Assembly (NCBI GenBank): GCA_023393715.1
Contig: JAEXCD010000066.1
Location: forward strand, 1-6,316
Length of the DNA stretch: 6,316 nucleotides
Origin: Bacillota bacterium
GTDB taxonomy: Bacteria; Bacillota; Clostridia; Tissierellales; Peptoniphilaceae
Reading direction: 5' to 3'
Below are positions 1 to 5,358 of the stretch, in pieces. A program made the translations under genes and the position numbers. Below the pieces are notes generated by a model. That model searched no databases and had not been told where the DNA came from. It was given only the letters and a program-made list of their open reading frames with translations. Position 1 is the stretch's first letter. The number at the start of each line of letters is the position of its first letter.

Positions 1-1039
1 TGCTGTCCTGTCGAAGCTGGCGGACGGCGATAAATTCCAGAATCCGTTCCTTGACCTCCTTCAGACCGTAGTGCCGGCGATCCAGCACGCTTCTGCTGCG
101 CTGCAAATCGAGCGTATCCTTGGAATATACGCCCCACGGAAGGTCGAGTACCGTATCCAGATACGCGCGCGAGACGTTGAGCTCCGGCGAGCTCGGCGGC
201 AGGTAGCTCATCCGCTCCACCTCCTTGAGCACCGACTCTTTTGCGCTCTGCGGCATATCCAAGGCGGCAATCTGCTTTTGATACGTTTCCTCCAGCGAAG
301 CGGGATCCTGAGGATCTTCGCCCAGCTCGTCCCGAATCATCTGCATCTGTTCGCGCAGCATGTATTCCTTTTGCGACTGATTCATCCGTTCCGTAACACG
401 CTGATCCAGCTCTGCGCTCAGCTCGGCCAATTCGTTGAGCACCGTCAACTGAACGTAAAGCTGGCGCAGGCGCTCCCAGATGTCTAATTCCCCGAGCAGC
501 GCCTCCGCCTCCTCCGCCTTGAGCGTCAGCTGCGCGCAGATTTCATCACTGAGTGCGCAGGGATCGGGCGTATTCAACAGCCCCATCAGCATCGACTCCG
601 ACAGATTCCCTTCCGCCTTCAAATAGTGGACGGCCGTCATCGCGACGAGATGCATGAGCTTTTGATCCGCATCGCGAGGCTGGATGAGCTCGGGATGATA
701 GATGTAATCGACCGCTGCTGCCTTCGGAAATGGTGCGCTCTGCGTCATATCCTCAATGCGCACGCGGTGAACGCCCTGAACCAACACCTTATTTACGCCG
801 TCCGCCAGGCGAAAGCCCTGTACCACACGCGCAAGCGTCCCCATGTCGGGCGACATTCCGTCGTCGTGCAGCGTGACGAAAAGCGCCTCTCCGCCCTGTC
901 GTTCAATATCCTCCAGCGCGCTTTGTGCCGCGCCGCCTTCCAGATCGAGCGTCATGCGCTGTCCGGGGAACAGCACAATATTCGGCGTAAAAATGACCGG
1001 ATGCTCGGTTCGTCGTTCCTCATAATATTTTGGTGTCAT
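1..1039 (-). CDS. lon: ATP-dependent protease Lon (LonA type), N-terminal part, cut by the left edge
   Basis: Lon is a cytoplasmic AAA+ serine protease that unfolds and degrades damaged and regulatory proteins. About 346 codons are present, and the frame stays open to the left edge, so this is roughly the first 45% of a usual Lon of about 780 residues. Residues 12-130 resemble the LON substrate-binding domain: FPG near 23-25, then MGTLARVVQ and a VLVQGVHRVRI strand. A helical region follows with the family signature SQKEYMLREQMQMIRDELGE (about 221-240), then SPELNVSRAYLDTVLDLPW (about 283-301) and HYGLKEVKERILEF (about 322-335). In Lon proteins this last motif lies just before Walker A, so the ATPase and protease domains are off-window. 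The N-terminal LON domain and LREQ region favour LonA over LonB. The ATG at 1037-1039 is set by a strong AAAGGAGGTG site 5 nt upstream. The extreme N-terminus (IFTPNIVLFPG) departs from the common LPLRD-type start. The gene follows clpX and its terminator. Confidence 0.96.
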   Translation of the reverse strand, partial: MTPKYYEERRTEHPVIFTPNIVLFPGQRMTLDLEGGAAQSALEDIERQGGEALFVTLHDDGMSPDMGTLARVVQGFRLADGVNKVLVQGVHRVRIEDMTQSAPFPKAAAVDYIYHPELIQPRDADQKLMHLVAMTAVHYLKAEGNLSESMLMGLLNTPDPCALSDEICAQLTLKAEEAEALLGELDIWERLRQLYVQLTVLNELAELSAELDQRVTERMNQSQKEYMLREQMQMIRDELGEDPQDPASLEETYQKQIAALDMPQSAKESVLKEVERMSYLPPSSPELNVSRAYLDTVLDLPWGVYSKDTLDLQRSRSVLDRRHYGLKEVKERILEFIAVRQLRQDS

Positions 1040-1042
1040 CGG

Positions 1043-1052
1043 CACCTCCTTT
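1043..1052 (-). promoter_or_regulatory. Strong ribosome binding site of lon
   Basis: Read on the minus strand this is AAAGGAGGTG, a near-perfect match to the 16S rRNA anti-Shine-Dalgarno sequence, with 5 nt between GGAGG and the ATG at 1039. It fixes the lon start. A second GGAGGAG lies at 1054-1060 but is too far from the ATG (about 14 nt) to be the main site. Confidence 0.9.
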
Positions 1053-1075
1053 ACTCCTCCGGTGAATGCCGGTGT

Positions 1076-1102
1076 AAAAAACAGCCGGCCCTTGCCGGCT
1101 GT
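1076..1102 (-). terminator. Rho-independent terminator after clpX
   Basis: On the minus strand ACAGCCGGC (1094-1102) and GCCGGCTGT (1081-1089) form a perfect 9-bp, GC-rich stem around an AAGG tetraloop. A run of six T (1081-1076) follows at once, the first of which is the last base of the stem. It begins 15 nt past the clpX stop and should end the tig-clpP-clpX transcript. The U-run ends only 36 nt before the lon ATG, so it also controls how much readthrough reaches lon. Confidence 0.93.
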
Positions 1103-1117
1103 CTCACACGGGTTTGG

Positions 1118-2392
1118 CTACGAGCTTCGGCGACGCGATTTCTTTTCCATCGCGAGCTCCTCAACGAGCCCGTTGGAAATCAGCACCGGCTCTGCGCCCT
1201 CTACCGTCTCTTTCGTAATTTCACACTTTGCGACGTCTTTGCGATCCGGCAGCAGGAACATCGGCTTCATCAGCAGATCCTCCAAAATGGACCGCAGTCC
1301 GCGCGCCCCCATCTTGCGCTCATAGCTTTTCTTCGCGATTGCCTCAATCGCCTCCTCCGTAAAGCTCAGCTCGACGCCGTCGAGCCGGAACAGCTCCCGG
1401 TATTGCTTTGTCAGCGCATTTTTCGGCTCCGTCAGGATGCGGCGCAGCGTCGATACGCTGAGCTCATCCAATGTCACAATAATCGGCACACGCCCGATAA
1501 ACTCCGGAATCAGCCCGAATTTCATGAGATCCTCCGGAATCACCTCGCTCAGCGTCTCGCCGATTGGCACATCCTCCACCGCGTGCATCGTCGCGCCAAA
1601 GCCGATCGAATTTTTATCCCGGCGGTTTTTAATAATATTTTCCATTCCGGCAAACGCACCGCCGACGATGAACAGGATGTTGCTCGTATCGACCTGAATG
1701 TACTCCTGATGCGGATGCTTGCGCCCGCCCTGAGGCGGTACATTGGAGACCGTTCCTTCGATCAGCTTCAAAAGCGCCTGTTGAACGCCTTCTCCGCTGA
1801 CGTCCCGCGTAATCGAGGGATTTTCTGACTTTCGGGCGATTTTGTCGATCTCGTCGATATAGATAATCCCGCGCTGCGCCCGCTCGACGTCGTAATCCGC
1901 GTTCTGCAGCAGCTTCAGCACGATGTTTTCGACATCCTCGCCGACATAACCCGCTTCGGTCAGCGTCGTCGCGTCGGCAATCGCAAACGGCACATCCAGG
2001 ATGCGCGCCAGCGTCTGCGCCAGCAGTGTTTTCCCGGAGCCCGTGGGACCGATGAGGCAGATGTTCGATTTCTGAATCTCCACCTCGCTCTCCGACGAAC
2101 GGAATATGCGTTTGTAATGATTGTACACCGCGACCGCCAACGCCATCTTCGCCTCATCCTGCTCGATGACGTAATCATCCAGGATGCGCTTGATTTCTGT
2201 CGGCGTCGGCAGCTTTTGATCGGAAGGCGCGGCATATCCGTTCGTCCGGCGTTCCTCCTCGATGATGTCGCTGCAAAGATCAATGCATTCATTGCAAATA
2301 TAGGCATTCGGCCCGGCAATGATTCGTTCTACCTGATCGGACGTCTTTCCGCAGAACGAACAGCGAATCGGCTCTTCTTCATATGTCGCCAT
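1118..2392 (-). CDS. clpX: ClpX, ATP-dependent unfoldase subunit of the ClpXP protease
   Basis: ClpX is a cytoplasmic AAA+ hexamer that recognises tagged substrates, unfolds them and feeds them into ClpP. The 424-residue length equals that of typical ClpX. An N-terminal C4 zinc-binding domain is visible (Cys11, Cys14, Cys33, Cys36). The AAA+ core shows Walker A GPTGSGKT (115-122), the GYVG pore loop (148-151), Walker B IIYIDE (176-181), an RKH pore loop (224-226), the IGF loop that docks on ClpP (263-265), the arginine finger in EFIGRVP (Arg301) and sensor 2 GARGLRS (Arg364). Nothing needed for activity appears lost. The tail KKSRRRSS is short and basic. The ATG at 2390-2392 has AAAGGAG 5 nt upstream (2398-2404). 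The gene begins 19 bp after the clpP stop, so the partners are surely co-transcribed, and it ends just before an intrinsic terminator. Confidence 0.99.
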   Translation of the reverse strand: MATYEEEPIRCSFCGKTSDQVERIIAGPNAYICNECIDLCSDIIEEERRTNGYAAPSDQKLPTPTEIKRILDDYVIEQDEAKMALAVAVYNHYKRIFRSSESEVEIQKSNICLIGPTGSGKTLLAQTLARILDVPFAIADATTLTEAGYVGEDVENIVLKLLQNADYDVERAQRGIIYIDEIDKIARKSENPSITRDVSGEGVQQALLKLIEGTVSNVPPQGGRKHPHQEYIQVDTSNILFIVGGAFAGMENIIKNRRDKNSIGFGATMHAVEDVPIGETLSEVIPEDLMKFGLIPEFIGRVPIIVTLDELSVSTLRRILTEPKNALTKQYRELFRLDGVELSFTEEAIEAIAKKSYERKMGARGLRSILEDLLMKPMFLLPDRKDVAKCEITKETVEGAEPVLISNGLVEELAMEKKSRRRSS

Positions 2393-2411
2393 AATCGCTC
2401 CTTTCCCGTTC

Positions 2412-2996
2412 TTATTCCTGTAGCAAAATAACGTCGTCGATCAGGCCGTACTTCTTCGCTTCCTCCGCGTCCAGCCAGCGGTCGCGCTCCGTATCGCGCT
2501 GAATGGTCTTCAGCGTCTGGCCCGTCCGCTTCGACAAAATGCGGTTCAGGCGTTCGCGCGTTTTCAGGATCTGATTCGCCGTGATCTCAATATCCGACGC
2601 CATCCCCTGCGCACCGCCCGACGGCTGGTGAATCATGATCTCGGCATTCGGCAGCGCAAAGCGCTTCCCCTTTGCTCCGGCCGCCAGCAGCACGGCGCCC
2701 ATGCTCGCCGCCATGCCGACGCATATCGTCGAAACGTCGCACTGAATGTAATTCATCGTATCAAAAATCGCCAATCCGGCCGTGACGACGCCGCCCGGCG
2801 AATTGATGTAGAGCTGAATATCCTTCTTCGGATCCTTTGATTCGAGATAGAGCAGCTGCGCGACGATGAGATCGGCCATATGGGTCTCGATTTCCCCCGT
2901 CACAAAAATAATGCGCTCCTCCAGCAATCTCGAATAGATATCATACGCGCGTTCTCCGCGGTTGGTCTGCTCAATAACAGTTGGTACTAATGGCAT
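2412..2996 (-). CDS. clpP: ClpP, ATP-dependent Clp protease proteolytic subunit
   Basis: ClpP forms a double heptameric serine-protease barrel that degrades polypeptides supplied by ClpX or ClpC-type ATPases. The product is 194 residues, the normal size. The catalytic triad is Ser98 (in GMAASMGA), His123 (in MIHQPSGG) and Asp172 (in TERDRWL). INSPGG (65-70) supplies the oxyanion region. The start MPLVPTVIEQTNRGERAYDIYSRLL is the classic ClpP N-terminus. The frame stays open 35 codons further upstream to an ATG at 3101, but that stretch is low-complexity Arg/Gly, lies inside the end of tig and has no family similarity. The ATG at 2994-2996 with AAGGGAGA just upstream is therefore the start. 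The gene lies 35 bp after tig and 19 bp before clpX, in one operon. No separate promoter is evident in the short gap. Confidence 0.98.
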   Translation of the reverse strand: MPLVPTVIEQTNRGERAYDIYSRLLEERIIFVTGEIETHMADLIVAQLLYLESKDPKKDIQLYINSPGGVVTAGLAIFDTMNYIQCDVSTICVGMAASMGAVLLAAGAKGKRFALPNAEIMIHQPSGGAQGMASDIEITANQILKTRERLNRILSKRTGQTLKTIQRDTERDRWLDAEEAKKYGLIDDVILLQE

Positions 2997-3000
2997 GCTT

Positions 3001-3010
3001 TCTCCCTTCT
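3001..3010 (-). promoter_or_regulatory. Ribosome binding site that fixes the clpP start
   Basis: The minus-strand sequence AGAAGGGAGA ends 4 nt before the ATG at 2996. It supports the short, family-typical ClpP start over the in-frame ATG at 3101, which lies within the tig coding region. Confidence 0.75.
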
Positions 3011-3031
3011 GCGATCGAAGGAAGGTCGGTG

Positions 3032-4375
3032 TCAGACCTCCTCCGCCTCTGCGTCCGTCGCCTCTTCGGCCTCTGCTTTCGGCTCGACAAAGCGCACGCA
3101 CTCCATGAGGCGGTCAATCGCCTTTTTCTTCTTCACATCCTGCGCAACAAGGGCGTCGTTGCCCGCTTCCTTTACTCTCTTGACAAAGTCCTCGACGTCC
3201 TTTGCTCCGTAGCGCTCGCCCAAACGGCGAATCTCGGCTTCAATTTCTTCGTCGGACGCTTCGATGCACTCCGCCTCGACCAGACTCGTCAGTACGAGAT
3301 CGCCCGCAACACGGCGCTCCGCCATCGGCGCGTGCTGCTCGCGGAGCTGGTCAATCGTCTGATTGGTATACTCCAGATATTTGTCCAGACCGAGGCCCAT
3401 CTGCTGCACCTGATTGGCCAGATCGCGGATCTGCTGCTCGACCTGCTCGTCAATCATCGCCTGCGGCACGTGCACATCCGAAATCTCGATCAGCTTTTCG
3501 ATCGCGTCGTTCTCGCACTGTGCGCGGTTGCGCTCCCCGGCTTCCTTCTCCAGGTTTTCCTTTACCGACTGACGGTATTCGTCCATCGTATCGAATTCAG
3601 AAACATCCTGAGCAAAATCATCGTCCAGCTCCGGAAGCTCCCGCTCCGAGATGCCGTGCAGCACAATGTGGAATACCGCCGCCTTCCCGGCCAGCTCCTG
3701 CGCGCCATAGTTCTCCGGGAACGTGACGTCGATGTCAAATTCTTCGCCGACGGAATGTCCCTCGACCTGCTTTTCAAAGCCCGGAATGAAGCTGTTGGAG
3801 CCCAGAACCAGCTTGTGGCCTTCTGCCTTGCCGCCTTCAAAAGGCACGCCGTCCACCGAGCCCTCAAAGTCGATCGTCACCTCATCGCCATCCCCGGCCG
3901 GACGGTCGCTCACCTCGCGCTGAACGCCATTTTTTTCCTGTTCGCGGCGAATCACCTCGTCGACCTGCTCGTCGCTGACGGAAGTCTCTCTCTTCGCCAC
4001 TTCAATCGCCTTATAATCGCCCAGCGTCGGATGCGGCTGGGTTTCCGTCGTCACTTCAAATACGATCGTCTTGCCGGCTTCAAAATCCTTCAGATCGACA
4101 CTGGGCTGTCCGATCGGCTCCAGACCCAATTCCTTCGTCGCCGCTTCAATGGCGCCGGGCAGAACCTCGTTCAGCGCATCGTCATAAAAAACGCCGACGC
4201 CGTAATTCGCTTCAATCAATTTGCGCGGCGCGTGTCCCTTGCGGAATCCCGGAATCTGATAGCGGCCCTTCGTCCGCTGATATACGCGCGTAATCGCCTG
4301 TTCAAATACTTCCTGAGACACCTCTGTGGTGTATACTGCTTTGTCATTTTCGTGGGAAATCAATACTGCCGTCAT
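3032..4375 (-). CDS. tig: Trigger factor, ribosome-associated chaperone and prolyl isomerase
   Basis: Trigger factor binds the ribosome near the exit tunnel through L23 and shields nascent chains. At 447 residues it is slightly longer than the common 425-435. The N-terminal ribosome-binding domain (about 1-145) carries the signature GFRKGHAP (43-50), close to the canonical GFRKGxAP. An FKBP-type peptidyl-prolyl isomerase domain follows (about 161-243: DGDEVTIDFEG, then PFEGG, FIPGFE and VTFPENY). The helical chaperone domain covers about 245-430. The tail from about 432 is a low-complexity Glu/Ala stretch, which explains the extra length. The ATG at 4373-4375 has AAAGGAGAT upstream (4381-4389). 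It is the first gene of the tig-clpP-clpX operon, starting from an extended -10 promoter with a CtsR-like box, which suggests stress control of the whole unit. Confidence 0.98.
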   Translation of the reverse strand: MTAVLISHENDKAVYTTEVSQEVFEQAITRVYQRTKGRYQIPGFRKGHAPRKLIEANYGVGVFYDDALNEVLPGAIEAATKELGLEPIGQPSVDLKDFEAGKTIVFEVTTETQPHPTLGDYKAIEVAKRETSVSDEQVDEVIRREQEKNGVQREVSDRPAGDGDEVTIDFEGSVDGVPFEGGKAEGHKLVLGSNSFIPGFEKQVEGHSVGEEFDIDVTFPENYGAQELAGKAAVFHIVLHGISERELPELDDDFAQDVSEFDTMDEYRQSVKENLEKEAGERNRAQCENDAIEKLIEISDVHVPQAMIDEQVEQQIRDLANQVQQMGLGLDKYLEYTNQTIDQLREQHAPMAERRVAGDLVLTSLVEAECIEASDEEIEAEIRRLGERYGAKDVEDFVKRVKEAGNDALVAQDVKKKKAIDRLMECVRFVEPKAEAEEATDAEAEEV

Positions 4376-4380
4376 CTCGA

Positions 4381-4389
4381 ATCTCCTTT
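4381..4389 (-). promoter_or_regulatory. Ribosome binding site of tig
   Basis: The minus strand reads AAAGGAGAT, with 7 nt between GGAG and the ATG at 4375. It supports the annotated tig start, which also matches the usual trigger factor N-terminus. Confidence 0.85.
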
Positions 4390-4397
4390 GTTTTTCA

Positions 4398-4414
4398 TTA
4401 GACCTATTTTGACA
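4398..4414 (-). promoter_or_regulatory. CtsR-like operator overlapping the tig promoter start region
   Basis: The minus strand reads TGTCAAAATAGGTCTAA. The CtsR heptad-repeat consensus for low-GC Gram-positive bacteria is RGTCAAANANRGTCAAA; 12 of its 15 specified positions match, with GTCAAA intact in the first half and GGTC in the second. The first base is the last T of the -10 hexamer, so the box covers the expected transcription start, a typical place for a repressor of clp genes. The site is inferred by eye, and no ctsR gene is in the window. Confidence 0.55.
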
Positions 4415-4422
4415 TTATACCA
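4414..4422 (-). promoter_or_regulatory. Promoter of the tig-clpP-clpX operon (extended -10)
   Basis: TATAAT (4419-4414) is a perfect sigma-A type -10 hexamer, preceded by TGG (4422-4420), giving the extended -10 form TGnTATAAT. At 17-bp spacing the -35 hexamer would be GAAGTA, a poor match, so the extended -10 probably compensates. Transcription should start near 4405-4408, leaving a leader of about 30 nt. The element lies between the degV terminator and the tig ribosome binding site, as expected for an independent transcription unit. Confidence 0.82.
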
Positions 4423-4451
4423 CAAATTGGGAAATGTACTTCCTTTACACG

Positions 4452-4475
4452 AAAAAACGACAGGAGAACCTGTCG
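4452..4475 (-). terminator. Rho-independent terminator after degV
   Basis: The minus strand has CGACAGG (4475-4469), a TTCT loop, CCTGTCG (4464-4458) and then six T (4457-4452): a perfect 7-bp stem with a U-run. It lies about 46 nt past the degV stop and ends the upstream transcript that carries the nucleotidyltransferase and degV. The tig promoter follows within about 30 bp. Confidence 0.92.
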
Positions 4476-4521
4476 GATTTTCACCGTCATCCCGCTCTTT
4501 GACCGCATCGCCGAAACGGCG

Positions 4522-5358
4522 TCAATACGCGACGATAATGCCGCCGTCATTCGCATACGTCGTGCTCAGCCCCCTCGCTGCGACAATCTGACAATCGACA
4601 AAGTTCGCTTTTTCCAGCACGAGGCCGCGAACCTCCTCCGCGCGCTCGGGACAATTTACATGCGCGATATACAGCGTCCGATCCGAGAAATCCTTCAGAC
4701 TTTCCCCGATGGCGGCGCTCATGCGGTTCAGCGCGCTCTTTACTCCTCTTTTGATCTCATGCACCTTAATTTCACCCTGAATCCCGGCGCACACGGGCAC
4801 GATCGACAGGCGCTTCGCGAGTTTTCCGGCCAATTTGGGAATGCGGCCCGCCTTCACCAGCGTCGATAAGTCCTCCAGGACGAAGTACGTATGCAGGCTT
4901 TCAATAAACGCCTCCCCGCGCCGCACGATTTCGTCAAAGCCCAGTCCCGCATCCATCCATTCGCGCAGCTTGGCGCATACTGCGGTTTCACCGACCGAGG
5001 CCGATCTGGAGTCGAATACGTGAACGCGCCTAAGTCGCTTTTCCATCACCTCGCGCGCGGCAAGGCACGCATTGACGTATGTCGTCGACAGCTTCGACGA
5101 AATGGTCACGATAAAGCTCTCCTCGGCATCCTCCATCGCCGCCTCAAACCCCGCCGGAGGCGGCGCAGCGGTCTTGGCGACCTCAGACGAGGCCTTCACC
5201 GTCTGTATAAACTCAGGAATATCCATCGACCCGTCGTCGAGATATTCCTTTCCGCCCACGTTAATGGGGAACGGAACGTGACGCACGTTCAATCGTTCGG
5301 TCAGCGCCGGATTCAGATCCGCGCTGGAATCGGCAATAAGTATTCGCTTCATCGTCAT
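4522..5358 (-). CDS. DegV family protein, probable fatty-acid-binding protein (FakB-like)
   Basis: DegV proteins bind a fatty acid in a two-domain fold; the FakB members present it to the kinase FakA for phosphorylation and phospholipid synthesis. The 278 residues match the family length of about 280. Family signs are the start MKRILIADSSADLN, the TAAPPPAGF loop (63-71, usually TSxPS), ISSKLSTTYVNACLAA (86-101, usually SSxLSGTYxxA), FVLEDLSTLVKAGRIPKLAGK (starting near 159) and HVNCPERAEEV (233-243). The C-terminal lipid-contact motif, usually HTGPG-like, is replaced by TTYANDGGIIVAY (266-278), so ligand binding may differ. The ATG at 5356-5358 overlaps the upstream stop as ATGA, giving translational coupling. 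A second in-frame ATG two codons later is equally possible, since AAGGATAGGG suits either. There is no signal peptide or membrane segment. Family assignment is firm; the physiological ligand is inferred. Confidence 0.93.
   Translation of the reverse strand: MTMKRILIADSSADLNPALTERLNVRHVPFPINVGGKEYLDDGSMDIPEFIQTVKASSEVAKTAAPPPAGFEAAMEDAEESFIVTISSKLSTTYVNACLAAREVMEKRLRRVHVFDSRSASVGETAVCAKLREWMDAGLGFDEIVRRGEAFIESLHTYFVLEDLSTLVKAGRIPKLAGKLAKRLSIVPVCAGIQGEIKVHEIKRGVKSALNRMSAAIGESLKDFSDRTLYIAHVNCPERAEEVRGLVLEKANFVDCQIVAARGLSTTYANDGGIIVAY

Noticed and set aside
626..1828. A 400-codon open frame on the plus strand, opposite lon and clpX.
   Set aside because: It runs across two well-identified minus-strand genes, and its sense strand contains the clpX terminator region. 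The product shows no family signature, and composition explains the open frame.
3023..3039. An inverted repeat AGGTC/GACCT spanning the tig stop.
   Set aside because: It has only a 5-bp stem with a 7-nt loop and no U-run. It is too weak for a terminator, and the tig-clpP spacing fits a continuous operon.
2997..3101. A 35-codon N-terminal extension of ClpP starting at an ATG at 3101.
   Set aside because: The extension is Arg/Gly-rich, overlaps the end of tig and matches nothing in ClpP. A good ribosome binding site precedes the ATG at 2996, which gives the standard ClpP N-terminus.
4509..4521. A CGCCG-AAA-CGGCG hairpin just after the degV stop.
   Set aside because: The stem is short and has no following T-run. 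The real terminator is the 7-bp hairpin with six T at 4452-4475.
2981..4591. A 536-codon open frame on the plus strand, opposite tig.
   Set aside because: It is the antisense shadow of tig, whose family motifs are intact on the minus strand. The plus-strand product is a Leu/Arg/His-rich sequence with no domain I recognise, and long antisense frames are common opposite GC-rich genes.
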